A stretch of DNA of 48,432 bases from the NCBI GenBank assembly GCA_964444225.1, contig CAYUFM010000007.1, forward strand, positions 1-48,432, written 5' to 3'. Each line of letters begins with the position of its first letter. Position 1 is the first letter of the stretch. This DNA comes from JALHOM01 sp964444225 (GTDB lineage Bacteria; Patescibacteriota; Saccharimonadia; Saccharimonadales; 2-12-FULL-41-12). Of this stretch, positions 16,696 through 25,715 are shown in pieces. The notes under the pieces are model-generated. The model did not search any database, was not told the DNA's origin, and saw only the letters and a list, made by a program, of their open reading frames with translations. Both the position numbers and the translations under genes were made by a program.

Positions 16696-17583
16696 ATGGC
16701 AATAATTAACCTAAAAGAAGTTAGCAAACTTTACGGCTTTGGTGACGCTACTACGGTAGCTCTCGAAGACGTAGATTTAGAGGTGCTCAAAGGCGAGTTT
16801 GTGGCTATTATGGGTCCAAGTGGTTCTGGTAAAAGCACACTTATGAACATGATTGGACTACTTGATCGTCCGACCCACGGTGAGTATAAGTTAGATTCTA
16901 GATCTGTAGAAAAATTACGTCCCAATGCCCGAGCGAAGGTGCGTCGAGATAAAATTGGGTTTGTCTTTCAGTCCGCTTCGCTCCTAAATGAACTAACAGC
17001 ATTAGAAAACGTGGCATTGCCCTTAGCATATAAAGGCGTTAGGTTTTCCAGGCGCATAAAAATGGCGCACGAAATGTTAGAGCGTGTTGGTCTTAGTAAC
17101 CGAGCCTTTTACTATCCAAGTCAATTAAGTGGTGGCCAGATGCAACGCGTAGCCATTGCCCGCGCCCTTATAAATAACCCAGACATTGTAATAGCAGACG
17201 AACCAACTGGCAACTTAGACAGCTCATCGTCTCGTTTGGTGATGGAGCTACTGCGTGAAGTTCATCAGATGGGCAATACAATTTTGATGGTTACGCATAA
17301 TCCAGAATTAACGCGCTATGCCAACAGAGTTTTATATATGTACGATGGCAATATTGCTCGTGATGAGCGTACTAAGCTTGGCGAGATTGCGGAAGGCGCT
17401 ATAGAAAATGCAATATTTGTGCCTAAGTCTGATGAGGAAGCCGACCTAGAGGCTGTGTCAGCTATGGTAGAAGGCATCCCGAAGGCTGGCGACGACATTC
17501 CGTACAGAAAAGTCCCAGTAGTAAAAGCTAAAAAACCGGCCAAGCGTAAAACTACAAAACGAAAGCCGAGTGTAAAAAAATGA
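16696..17583 (+). CDS. ABC transporter ATPase, MacB/LolD type
   Basis: 295 aa. Walker A GPSGSGKST (40-48), Q-loop FQSASLLN, signature LSGGQ (144-148), Walker B IADEPTGNLD (166-175) and the switch His in MVTHNPE. A C-terminal tail of about 60 residues ends in a Lys/Arg-rich stretch, which most family members lack. It overlaps the permease by four bases (ATGA) and would power the FtsX-type permease as a mechanotransmission complex. The 210 bases upstream hold no other gene and no compelling -10. Confidence 0.93.
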   Translation: MAIINLKEVSKLYGFGDATTVALEDVDLEVLKGEFVAIMGPSGSGKSTLMNMIGLLDRPTHGEYKLDSRSVEKLRPNARAKVRRDKIGFVFQSASLLNELTALENVALPLAYKGVRFSRRIKMAHEMLERVGLSNRAFYYPSQLSGGQMQRVAIARALINNPDIVIADEPTGNLDSSSSRLVMELLREVHQMGNTILMVTHNPELTRYANRVLYMYDGNIARDERTKLGEIAEGAIENAIFVPKSDEEADLEAVSAMVEGIPKAGDDIPYRKVPVVKAKKPAKRKTTKRKPSVKK

Positions 17584-18803
17584 TTACCGACCACGTAAAA
17601 ACAGGTTTAAAATCTGTTAAAAAATCACGTTTTCGTAGCTTCTTCACAATGCTTGGAATCATTATTGGAGTAGTTAGCGTTGTTACGATCGTTTCTTTGG
17701 GTGAAGGTGTAAAGCGACAAATTTCTGGCCAAGTTGCAGACTTGGGCACTAACTTAGTGTCCGTCCGTCCTGGTAAGTTAGTAGAACGCGACAGTGGTGG
17801 TAAAATCACTGGAGTTAACCTGTTTGCTAGCACTGGGATAGCTAGTCTCACCCAGAAAGACGTAGCGACAATTCAAAAAGTTCCTGGAGTCTCTGCCGTT
17901 GCATCACTGGGCACAATCAGTGGACTGCCAAGTTATAACGGCGCCACCTATAGCGATGGTGTCATAGTTGCGAGTGGTCCATCGCTAAGTAAAGTCATAG
18001 ATCACGATATAGAGTTCGGAACTTATTTTAACGAAGCAGATGCGTCGCGGAAAAGTGCCATCATCGGTCCTTTAGTAGCCGAAAAGCTCTTTAAAGAAGC
18101 CGTGCCGATAGGCAAAACTATTGTTGTCCGCGGAGAATCGTTTATTATTCAGGGTGTTTTTTCTAGTTTTTCCGAGGTGCCAATTACTACAGGCATAGAT
18201 TTGAACAATGCTGTTTTTGTCAGTGATAAAATGGCCCAAAACTTAACAGGCGCACCCGCTCCAATATATGAGATTCTTGCTAAGCGTGATGAAAACGCAA
18301 AAAGCGATGTAGTAGTAAAATCCGTGAATACAGCCGTCAAGCAAAACCATGGCGGCCAGGAAGACTTTACGGTTCTCGACCAAAGCGAAGCGAGTGTTGC
18401 GTCAGACGAACTTCTAAGACTTTTAACCAAAATGATCATAGGGATGGCTGGAGTTACTTTACTGATAGGTGGAATCGGTATTATGAACGTTATGCTGGTG
18501 TCGGTTAGCGAGCGCAATCGCGAGATTGGTATTCGCAAAGCAATTGGGGCTACCGATAAACAAATACGTAACCAATTTGTCCTGGAGTCAGCAATTTTGT
18601 CTGTTTGGGGTGCTATATTCGGGGTTATTGCTGCGGCTGGCCTAAATATAATTTTGCGTATCGTGACCGACCTTGAACCTGTGCTACAAATTAAGCCTAT
18701 CTTAGTATCGTGTATTGTGGCGATATGTGTCGGCGTACTGTTTGGTTCTGTCTCGGCTGTCAAAGCATCTAGAAAAGATCCAATTGATTCTTTCCGGTCA
18801 TGA
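17580..18803 (+). CDS. ABC transporter permease, MacB/FtsX type
   Basis: 407 aa. The first membrane helix (about 18-40) is followed by a large extracytoplasmic MacB-PCD-like domain (about 45-270), then three C-terminal helices (about 280-400). FtsX-family features include MLGIIIGVVSV near the start and NVMLVSVSERNREIGIRKAIGA in the coupling region. It is translationally coupled to the ATPase before it and rlmH after it. No MacA-type adaptor gene is present, so it more likely moves peptides or acts on the envelope alone. The substrate is unknown. Confidence 0.92.
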   Translation: MITDHVKTGLKSVKKSRFRSFFTMLGIIIGVVSVVTIVSLGEGVKRQISGQVADLGTNLVSVRPGKLVERDSGGKITGVNLFASTGIASLTQKDVATIQKVPGVSAVASLGTISGLPSYNGATYSDGVIVASGPSLSKVIDHDIEFGTYFNEADASRKSAIIGPLVAEKLFKEAVPIGKTIVVRGESFIIQGVFSSFSEVPITTGIDLNNAVFVSDKMAQNLTGAPAPIYEILAKRDENAKSDVVVKSVNTAVKQNHGGQEDFTVLDQSEASVASDELLRLLTKMIIGMAGVTLLIGGIGIMNVMLVSVSERNREIGIRKAIGATDKQIRNQFVLESAILSVWGAIFGVIAAAGLNIILRIVTDLEPVLQIKPILVSCIVAICVGVLFGSVSAVKASRKDPIDSFRS

Positions 18804-19243
18804 AAGTCACAGTCATAACAGTTGGCAAAAAACATGACAAAGATTTAACTGTAGCTATAGAAAAATATCAGAAACGCTTAAAAAAATTCTGTGATTTTTC
18901 TTGGGTATATATTCCAACGAGCAATATAGACAGTGAAAGTTCGGCCATAGAGCGCCAACTTAAATCCGATGACTACGTTATATTGCTGGATGAAACCGGC
19001 GAGCAAATAAATAATAATGAGCTAGCCGAAAAAATTGAGTCACTACAAAATAGCTCCATAAAACAACTGGTTTTTATCATTGGTGGCGCATATGGAGTGA
19101 ATTATTCCTTGATGGGGCGAGCCAATATAACTATAAGTTTTTCTCAACTTGTGTTTCCCCACCAGCTCATGAGGTTAATTTTGATAGAGCAACTCTACCG
19201 TAGCTACAGCATACTATCTGGTAGCGACTACCACCACGAATAA
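18800..19243 (+). CDS. rlmH: 23S rRNA (pseudouridine1915-N3)-methyltransferase RlmH
   Basis: 147 aa, a SPOUT-fold methyltransferase. The AdoMet-binding knot shows LVFIIGGAYGV, and the C-terminal signature is LVFPHQLMRLILIEQLYRSY ending in SDYHHE, close to the family's YHH tail. It methylates pseudouridine 1915 in helix 69 of 23S rRNA. The start overlaps the permease stop by four bases, so it is the third gene of the ABC operon, an association that is probably positional only. Confidence 0.92.
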   Translation: MKVTVITVGKKHDKDLTVAIEKYQKRLKKFCDFSWVYIPTSNIDSESSAIERQLKSDDYVILLDETGEQINNNELAEKIESLQNSSIKQLVFIIGGAYGVNYSLMGRANITISFSQLVFPHQLMRLILIEQLYRSYSILSGSDYHHE

Positions 19244-19272
19244 AATAAGGAAGCCTTCAAAGGTCAGGAAGA

Positions 19273-20430
19273 CTATCTTCTGTTTGTGCGGAAAAGTTTT
19301 CTAGCAAAGCGACCACGGTTAAAGGCACTAATAGCCCTATATAATATTGGTGATTTGGGTTTATCCCGAATAGCTTCTGGAAATTTATTATTATTTAAGC
19401 AATCAAGAACCCTAAAATAACCGGCAAGAAAGTCATCATAATTGTATGTTAGGTCTCTCAAATATTTATATAGCCCTGGTTGGAATTCTTCTAGTGTTGT
19501 AATAAATTGTCTTTTTGATTGAGCTTGCGTTTCTGGAACTCTCATTTGGCAGAGTAGTTGGTATAAGTCAACACCGGTAGCTTTAGATAAAATATCAACC
19601 GTGAAAGCAGCTTTTACAGGTGGAGTAATAGAGTACTCTGCATGAGTTGTGTCAATAGTGCGGATCCAACTAGCATAATTTCTTATATCCAAACCTAAAG
19701 TAAGGCTATCCTCTTCACTTTCGTCATTTTCTGGTTTTGTTGTTTCTTGGTCTTGGAATGATTTACTTACCTTAATGGCGGTTAGTTCTGCAAAGGCTTC
19801 TTCAAAGAATAAACCAGCTCTGTTAACTTTCCAAACTTCTGTTTTTTCGGGTTTTCTAAATGCAAAAAGTAAAGGGCTATAAGCATGAGACACCCAAGTA
19901 AGGGAGCTCTGATTATTAGCGCCAGAAATGACCATGAGTCTTTTAACGACTGCTTGTCCAGTTGCGTGCGCCATTTCATGAAAGATATTTTGAGTATTGT
20001 TTTCTTCCACTAGACCTCTATTAGTTGCTGCTAGGTGCAGATCTTTTGAACCAACTAGTATATTGAACGGATAAAGAGTTACTAAATTTTGGTCAGAGGA
20101 ATATGATGCACCAAGACTCCTGGCATCAGTGACAGCATGGCGTGGTTCATAGGTGATAACCGTTGGTTGTTGCATAGGTGGGCCGTCTATTAGGCCGGTA
20201 ATTTCTAGAACTCGTTGCCAGTATACACTTAATTGTTGCTCGGGAATTTTGTCTTGCATAGCTTTTCCCATTACTGTCTTATGCTCAGTATCTAGAAAAT
20301 CAAGAACTTCATCCAATGTATCCTCTTTAAATTGTTCAGGTACAGTAGGATTATCGGCTGATAGATCAGTAATAAAGACATTCCAATTGCTGGGGTCTCT
20401 AAGGCGTAGAGATTCATGGGGTACTTGCAT
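19273..20430 (-). CDS. Putative zinc metallopeptidase-like protein (HEMAH)
   Basis: 385 aa from ATG 20430. An in-frame TTG 15 bases further out overlaps the TATAAT -10, which sits six bases before this ATG, so the leaderless ATG is preferred. FHEMAHATG (HExxH near residue 151-155) is a zinc-peptidase-type motif, and FFEEAFAELTA about 55 residues later could supply a third Glu ligand. No signal peptide or membrane segment is seen, so a cytoplasmic role is likely. I cannot place it in a named family. Confidence 0.6.
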   Translation of the reverse strand: MQVPHESLRLRDPSNWNVFITDLSADNPTVPEQFKEDTLDEVLDFLDTEHKTVMGKAMQDKIPEQQLSVYWQRVLEITGLIDGPPMQQPTVITYEPRHAVTDARSLGASYSSDQNLVTLYPFNILVGSKDLHLAATNRGLVEENNTQNIFHEMAHATGQAVVKRLMVISGANNQSSLTWVSHAYSPLLFAFRKPEKTEVWKVNRAGLFFEEAFAELTAIKVSKSFQDQETTKPENDESEEDSLTLGLDIRNYASWIRTIDTTHAEYSITPPVKAAFTVDILSKATGVDLYQLLCQMRVPETQAQSKRQFITTLEEFQPGLYKYLRDLTYNYDDFLAGYFRVLDCLNNNKFPEAIRDKPKSPILYRAISAFNRGRFARKLFRTNRR

Positions 20431-20505
20431 TTGTATATTATACAAATTAAATGCTTAATATGCAATATTTATGTATAAAAATCAAAATTAGGTTAATTAA
20501 ATCTT

Positions 20506-23226
20506 TTAGGCTTTTTTGGGTTTGATTTTAAAGAGTTTTCGGACAAGACGGCCGGTCTTGGTGCGAAGGAATTCAGCCCCTAAGTAGTAGTACGGGAAGA
20601 CCAAGATTACGAGTAATGTGCTAGAAAGTAGCCCAAATATTAAGACGACTGACAAACCTTCCCAGAATGGACTGGTTATAGCCAGCGGTATTAGGGATAC
20701 CACCGCTGTTAAGCTAGTAGCAACCAAAGGTCGGAAACGTTCTGATATTGCTTCGTGAGCCGCATGTACGGGGTTCATACCGGCTTTACGCGCTTGATTA
20801 GCGTAGTCTGTCAAAAGAATAGTGTTTTTAATGCTCAAGCCTATTAGAGCAAAGAAGCCAAGCATCGCAAAGAAGCTAAAGGCGTTGTCGGTAATCCAAA
20901 GTCCAAGTGTTATTCCAAACAAACTAAATGGAATAGCCATAAATATTAGAATTGGTTGCAAGAAACTCTTGAACTGAAGGGCCAGTAATACGTAGATAGC
21001 CAAAAGCACTACTGGGAAAGCGATAGCCAGTGTTTTAAAGCTGTCTTGGTTTTCTGTCTCTTGGCCGAAGTTAAAGCTTATTGTGTCTTTAGGAAGGCCA
21101 TAGCTCTCGACTTTTTTAGCATCAAATTCTTTCTCTACAGCTGATTGGGCAAGCGTTACTAATGTGGTTGTGTCGGTGTCTACAAACTGTGCGTTTACGC
21201 TTATAAACTCCTTGTTGTCTGCTCTGGTATAAACGCTGGTATTGGCGTCGGTTACATTCTCGATTTTAGCCAATGATCCATCGACTCTTTTAAGCTCGGC
21301 TTGGCGCAAAAACTCAGCAATATCGCCAGCAAGAACTGCCGCTTTTTCTCTGTCTACAGCTGTGCTTATTCGGGCAGTAAACGGTGAAGATGGTGGTCCG
21401 GCCCCAACCTGCGCGGCCGTTACTACTGCACCATCGTATTTTTTATATTGTGTCTTTAATTTTTCTACCAATTCAGGTGATTTGGGATCGCGGTCTTTAT
21501 AGTCTGTAAGCTGGACAGACAGAATTGCATTCCTGACATTACCGAAGCCGTAATAATCTGCCAGAACAATTTCACTGCCAATTTCTTTGACTGCAATATC
21601 TTCTACTTCTTTTGCGATTTCTTGAGCCCGGTCAATGTCGGTGCCTGGCTTGTAGTCTATATTGATACCAATAAAGTTGGCATCTTTTTCTGGTGGGAAG
21701 ATATTAAAGGTGACTTTTTGGAACAAATATCCACCCGTACCAATAAATACAAAACTCAGTAGAACAGCTCCGGTGATGACGCTACTTAAACGTTTTTTGG
21801 AGTGCTGAGCCCAGAACATCGGTCGCGCTATAAATTCAGCTATTTTGGCCTCGATGATATTTGCACTATCTTTCTTGGTGTTTTTTAGCTCTTTTTCAGT
21901 AAAGAATAGTTTGCGCGCGAACAACGGTATGAATATGAGGGCAACAAACAAACTAAGAACCAGCGCTGAGATAATAGTTACTGGTATTGCTCGAATAAAG
22001 CCACCTAGAATTCCTCCGACAAATAATATTGGCACGAAGCTCAAGCTGGCTGTTAGGGTTGCGGCTATCATTGCTCTGGAGACTTTTCTGGTTGCTACAG
22101 AGACTGCGTCTTTAGCATTTTTTAGACGCCTTTTTTCTTTTTCTAGGGCTTCTACCATAATGATGGTGTCATCGACTATTAGCGACAATCCTAGGATTAT
22201 GGCAAACAAAGTAATCGTGTTAAGACTGTAGCCCAGCAGATACAAAACACCGTTGACGATTGCTATTACGGTAACCATAGATACTACCGTAAGAAGTGCT
22301 GCCCTGAAGGCGATTACGATTGTGCCAATTACCAAAACAGCAAGGAGGCCTTCTAGTAGAGTTTGCTGCAACTCACTAATTTGTAGTTTGATTTGTGGAG
22401 CTGGCGAGTAGCTAATTTGTGATTTGTAGCTACTAAAGTTCGGGTCTTTGCTTAGCTCGTTTATTGCACTTTGAACTTGCTTGTCTAGCTCTATGTTGTC
22501 TGAGTCTTTGACTTTTGTGACGCCTATTACAATTGAGTTAAAAAACTGAGTTTTGCCGTTTTGGCCAAGGCCAAATCGCTCGAAAGATTTCTGGGTAAGT
22601 TCGCTAGCCCCAGTTTCTGGGTTGGCCGCTTCCTCGAAAGGGTTAATTATAGATACCGAGCTTACAAGACTTAGGTTTTTGTTTTTTATAAATTCACTTG
22701 CCTGCTCAGCTTTTGAAATAAGAGTTTTTTGATCCACAGGATTTTCTGCATAAAAAGCTATCGTCAGATCATCGCCACGCTCAGTCGCACCGAATTTAAA
22801 TGCGTCTAGATTAATATTTACTGAATCTGGCAAGATTTTTTGAGACTTTACTTGTTCGAGTAGTTCTTGGCTGCGCTTCGTGGAGTCTACGTCTTCTTTG
22901 TAGCCTATTTGGGCCGAATAAAAATTATCAAAACTTTGAGTTAGTACGCTATCTACCCCACTTTGTTTGAGAAGGAACTCGCTCAAAGGTCCAGCTACTT
23001 CTTTGTCTACCTTGGAAGCGTCGTTAACTAAGTATGTACCTTGCGACAATGCAAAAGGAGTATTTATGGTCGGAAAGCCTTCTCGCTTTAGTAATGTCGT
23101 GTATGATGCAACCCCAAAGAAAACTAATGCTAAACACAAAATTGCGGTTTTGTGCGGTCTTTGAAAGAAAAATAGTGTAAATTTTTGTAGTCTAGTTAGT
23201 TTTTTGTCTGTCTTATTCTTGGCCAT
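20506..23226 (-). CDS. RND-superfamily efflux permease
   Basis: 906 aa. The pattern is one helix, a large external loop, a group of helices, a second large loop, and a final group of helices, the duplicated 12-helix RND layout. Around 350 the TM4-type segment GLSLIVDDTIIMVEALEKEK carries the two proton-relay Asp residues. It is shorter than AcrB (about 1050 aa), and no membrane-fusion or outer-membrane partner is adjacent. In a monoderm-type cell it may act alone. GAGGAGAA about ten bases upstream of the ATG is a plausible ribosome site. Confidence 0.9.
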   Translation of the reverse strand: MAKNKTDKKLTRLQKFTLFFFQRPHKTAILCLALVFFGVASYTTLLKREGFPTINTPFALSQGTYLVNDASKVDKEVAGPLSEFLLKQSGVDSVLTQSFDNFYSAQIGYKEDVDSTKRSQELLEQVKSQKILPDSVNINLDAFKFGATERGDDLTIAFYAENPVDQKTLISKAEQASEFIKNKNLSLVSSVSIINPFEEAANPETGASELTQKSFERFGLGQNGKTQFFNSIVIGVTKVKDSDNIELDKQVQSAINELSKDPNFSSYKSQISYSPAPQIKLQISELQQTLLEGLLAVLVIGTIVIAFRAALLTVVSMVTVIAIVNGVLYLLGYSLNTITLFAIILGLSLIVDDTIIMVEALEKEKRRLKNAKDAVSVATRKVSRAMIAATLTASLSFVPILFVGGILGGFIRAIPVTIISALVLSLFVALIFIPLFARKLFFTEKELKNTKKDSANIIEAKIAEFIARPMFWAQHSKKRLSSVITGAVLLSFVFIGTGGYLFQKVTFNIFPPEKDANFIGINIDYKPGTDIDRAQEIAKEVEDIAVKEIGSEIVLADYYGFGNVRNAILSVQLTDYKDRDPKSPELVEKLKTQYKKYDGAVVTAAQVGAGPPSSPFTARISTAVDREKAAVLAGDIAEFLRQAELKRVDGSLAKIENVTDANTSVYTRADNKEFISVNAQFVDTDTTTLVTLAQSAVEKEFDAKKVESYGLPKDTISFNFGQETENQDSFKTLAIAFPVVLLAIYVLLALQFKSFLQPILIFMAIPFSLFGITLGLWITDNAFSFFAMLGFFALIGLSIKNTILLTDYANQARKAGMNPVHAAHEAISERFRPLVATSLTAVVSLIPLAITSPFWEGLSVVLIFGLLSSTLLVILVFPYYYLGAEFLRTKTGRLVRKLFKIKPKKA

Positions 23227-23276
23227 AATGTAATAGTTCTCCTCACTTCTACTCTTTATAATAACATTTGTTTTAT

Positions 23277-23936
23277 CTAAAGCAGTTTTTTGTAAAGTTT
23301 TTTTTCTAGCTTGGTAAAGTCTGTAACTAATATGCCTTTTCGCTCCACCTTTACGGCTGATATTTCCTTGAGTTTACGAATTTCTCGGTTAACTGTTTCG
23401 CGCGTTAGGCCGGTGCGGGCCGCAATAGTGCGTTCATTCATCTCTATAAATTTGGCATCGTCAGGCTCATCGACCCCAAAACGCTGAGCCTCAATGTAGA
23501 TTTCATAAGCGACCCGGCTGAGCGCATTACCGGCCATTAGCGACAAGGACCTGTCCAAAAATTCATTTAGTCCTCGGTTTATTCGATGTATAAGAGCCAT
23601 CATGACGTCGGGGTTGTCTTCTAGCATTTTTAATACATCTTTTGTAGGTGCTACTCTAGTAATTACGTCTGTATCGGCGGCATAAAAAAACCTGTTTTTA
23701 ACAGGTTGGTCGATAGCGTGGGATATAGGAATGAAACTACCAGGTCTAAAGACGGTCAAAATTATTTCATCGCCTTTGTAATTTACGCTATATTTTTTTA
23801 TTTTGCCTTCGCTAAGGTAGTAAACGTCACCATTAGATTCATTCGGAAAGATAATAACTTGGCCTTTAGAAAAACGCCTTTCGCGGTAATGCGAGAAAAA
23901 CTCCTCAGTTTTTATGCTCGTATAATCTTTTTTGAT
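23277..23936 (-). CDS. Crp/Fnr-family regulator with apparent AUC start
   Basis: 219 aa if translation begins at ATC 23936. The cNMP-type beta-roll includes HYRERRFSKGQVIIFPNES, DVYYLSEGKIKKYSVNYKG and TVFRPGSFIPISHA. A dimer helix (LDRSLSLMAGNALSRVAYE) and a winged HTH with ERTIAARTGLTRETVNREIR complete it. There is no ATG, GTG or TTG between the in-frame TAA, two codons before this ATC, and the conserved beta-roll. AAAGGG lies nine bases before the ATC. The first conventional start (TTG 23759) would delete most of the sensor domain. A TAGAAT -10 is at 23960-23965. Ligand unknown; it is next to the RND gene. Confidence 0.8.
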   Translation of the reverse strand: MKKDYTSIKTEEFFSHYRERRFSKGQVIIFPNESNGDVYYLSEGKIKKYSVNYKGDEIILTVFRPGSFIPISHAIDQPVKNRFFYAADTDVITRVAPTKDVLKMLEDNPDVMMALIHRINRGLNEFLDRSLSLMAGNALSRVAYEIYIEAQRFGVDEPDDAKFIEMNERTIAARTGLTRETVNREIRKLKEISAVKVERKGILVTDFTKLEKKLYKKLL

Positions 23937-23969
23937 CGGTGTTTACCCTTTCAATCTGTATTCTAACAT

Positions 23970-24002
23970 AAAAAAACCGGTGTGAGATATATCACACCGG
24001 TT
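23970..24002 (-). terminator. Intrinsic terminator of the RRM-protein gene
   Basis: AACCGGTGTGA (23975-23985) pairs perfectly over 11 bp with TCACACCGGTT (23992-24002), and on the minus strand the hairpin is followed by seven Ts. It lies 22 bases beyond the RRM gene stop and just before the Crp promoter, separating the two units. Confidence 0.85.
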
Positions 24003-24024
24003 AAATAGCTACTCTAGTTAATTT

Positions 24025-24354
24025 TTAGTAGCGTCGTCCGCCACCGCCACCGTAGTCGCTTCGGCCACCGCCTCCGCCACCACCGAATGATCGGTTTTCG
24101 CGGGGTTGTTGTGGGCGAGCTTCGTTGACTGCGATTTCGCGGCCTTCTAGCTCTTTGCCGTTAAGCGTATCGATAGCTACTTTAGCTTCTTCGTCAGTTC
24201 CCATTTCTACGAAACCAAAACCTTTTGATCGGCCAGTGTCGCGGTCAATGATAACTTTAGCTGAAAGAACGTTTCCTGCAGACTTGAAGAACTCTTCTAG
24301 TTGCTCGTCAGTAACGCCATAAGCTAAGCTGCCTACGAATAATTTATTTGCCAT
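24025..24354 (-). CDS. RRM RNA-binding protein, glycine-rich tail
   Basis: 109 aa. One RNA recognition motif (4-78) with RNP2 KLFVGSLAY and RNP1 SKGFGFVEM, followed by an Arg/Gly-rich tail ending in GGGGGRRY. This is the layout of bacterial Rbp-type proteins and resembles cold-shock-responsive RRM proteins of cyanobacteria. It probably binds mRNA in the cytoplasm. Unlike many genes here it has a leader of about 140 bases and an AGGAG ribosome site 11 bases before the ATG, plus its own terminator. Confidence 0.93.
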   Translation of the reverse strand: MANKLFVGSLAYGVTDEQLEEFFKSAGNVLSAKVIIDRDTGRSKGFGFVEMGTDEEAKVAIDTLNGKELEGREIAVNEARPQQPRENRSFGGGGGGGRSDYGGGGGRRY

Positions 24355-24498
24355 TTATACTTTATCTCCTCTTTCAAGGTAGGTATCCGGGCAAGTTATT
24401 CGCTTTTCCAGTTAGCTGCTCCTACTTATTGAACACTTTGTTAATTTATTTTGTCAGAACGATCGTATCAAACTTTCTTATCAGCAGCTCTATCTAAC
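24355..24498 (-). promoter_or_regulatory. Long 5' leader of the RRM gene with TATAAT promoter
   Basis: TATAAT on the minus strand (24505-24510) predicts a transcript start near 24498, giving a 5' leader of about 140 bases. This is unusual in a window where many genes seem leaderless. RRM and cold-shock genes often carry long thermoresponsive or autoregulated leaders. I see no known riboswitch motif. The promoter lies partly within or beside the msrB 3' end. Confidence 0.5.
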
Positions 24499-24537
24499 AG
24501 AGGAATTATATAACATAACCACAAAATTGCCTAATAG

Positions 24538-24930
24538 TTATTTGTCATTGTCTTTTGGTTTGAAGTCTAGAGACAATGAGTTGATGCAGAAACGCTGGCC
24601 ACCACGCTCTGCTGGCCCATCTGGAAAGACGTGGCCGAGGTGTCCGTCGCAGTTCGCGCAAGTCACCTCTGTTCGTTGCATGTCATGGCTGGTGTCTTCA
24701 TGTAGTTTTATGTGTTCGAGGTTGGCGTGCTCGGTAAAGCTTGGCCAGCCTGAGCCCGAGTCAAACTTGGTGTCGCTAGCAAAAAGAAGATTTCCGCACC
24801 CAGCGCAGTAATATGACCCGTCATCGTGATTGCTGACATATTTTCCACTAAAGGCTGGCTCTGTGCCTTTTTGTCTCAAGATTTTATACTGCTTATCAGT
24901 TAATTTATCCTGCCAATCTTTGTCATTCAT
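24538..24930 (-). CDS. msrB: Peptide methionine-(R)-S-oxide reductase (MsrB)
   Basis: 130 aa. It reduces methionine-R-sulfoxide in proteins. Two zinc-binding CxxC pairs (CAGC and CANC) and the catalytic Cys in RFCINSLSLDF are present, as are SGSGWPSF and HLGHVFPDGP. The domain is complete and stands alone, with no msrA nearby. A TATAAT six bases before the ATG indicates a leaderless transcript. It is divergent from the sortase gene. Confidence 0.95.
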   Translation of the reverse strand: MNDKDWQDKLTDKQYKILRQKGTEPAFSGKYVSNHDDGSYYCAGCGNLLFASDTKFDSGSGWPSFTEHANLEHIKLHEDTSHDMQRTEVTCANCDGHLGHVFPDGPAERGGQRFCINSLSLDFKPKDNDK

Positions 24931-24960
24931 GTGTTTATTATAGTGTTAAAATAGTAATAA

Positions 24961-25566
24961 ATGGAACACGCTAAATTAAAACGGATCAATGATATTCTTA
25001 GTGTTTTTGTCGTTGGTTTGGGTCTTTATATAGCATTGATTCCGGCTTTGCCAGCGATACAACTTTGGTGGACTCAACGTGGTGGAGTTAATATCCCCTA
25101 CTCTGGTGAGCTTGCTAACGCAAGTGTTAATGGAAATAAAAAAGACAAACCAATACCTAGCGACAACAGGCTGGTAATTCCCGGTATCGATGTGAACCAG
25201 CCCATAAAAGAAGGCAATTCTATAAGTGTTATAGATAATGAAGGCGTCTGGCGTCGACCAAATAGTTCTTCTGCGCCTGATAAGGGTAATATGGTTTTAG
25301 CCGGTCACAGATTTACATATGCTAACCCCTACGGATCGTTCTATCACCTAGATAAATTAAAAATTGACGACAAACTGGCTATTTATTGGCAAGGTAAAGA
25401 GTATGTATACAAAGTTAAAGAAACCAAAGTTGTGTCCGCAAGCTCCGTTGATATTGAGAAGTCTACTACAGATCAACAACTAACTTTGTATACCTGTACG
25501 CCGATATGGTCGGCTAAGGATAGGTTGGTAATAATTGCGGTGCCATTCGAGGAGATTAATCAATGA
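24961..25566 (+). CDS. Sortase, small single-helix form
   Basis: 201 aa. An N-terminal membrane anchor (about 12-36) is followed by the sortase barrel. Catalytic residues are H116 in LAGHRF, C179 in TLYTCTP and R188 in KDRLV. The compact form resembles class D/E-type sortases, but the class is not firmly assignable. TAAAAT lies eight bases before the ATG, so it is likely leaderless. The 35-aa membrane peptide gene overlaps its end by four bases. Confidence 0.9.
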   Translation: MEHAKLKRINDILSVFVVGLGLYIALIPALPAIQLWWTQRGGVNIPYSGELANASVNGNKKDKPIPSDNRLVIPGIDVNQPIKEGNSISVIDNEGVWRRPNSSSAPDKGNMVLAGHRFTYANPYGSFYHLDKLKIDDKLAIYWQGKEYVYKVKETKVVSASSVDIEKSTTDQQLTLYTCTPIWSAKDRLVIIAVPFEEINQ

Positions 25567-25670
25567 AAGAAAGCCATCGAACTGTTTTGCTAGTAGTACT
25601 TTTAGCCATAGGCGTAGCGTTTATTATTTGGATGAAAACTCAGTACGCTAGTAATTTTGAGAGTATCTGA
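25563..25670 (+). CDS. Small single-pass membrane peptide, coupled to sortase
   Basis: 35 aa, too short for usual ORF calling. MKESHRTVL is followed by a hydrophobic stretch (VLLVVLLAIGVAFIIW) and a short polar tail. Its ATG overlaps the sortase stop (ATGA), the same coupling used by other gene pairs here, which supports it being real. It may assist the sortase or its substrates; that is inference. Confidence 0.5.
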   Translation: MKESHRTVLLVVLLAIGVAFIIWMKTQYASNFESI

Positions 25671-25715
25671 ACTTTTTGGTATATAATTAACCTATAAATT
25701 TAGGAGGATGGTTCA

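Noticed and set aside
20431..20445. Upstream TTG start of the HEMAH gene
   Set aside because: Its codons coincide with the TATAAT hexamer of the leaderless ATG at 20430.
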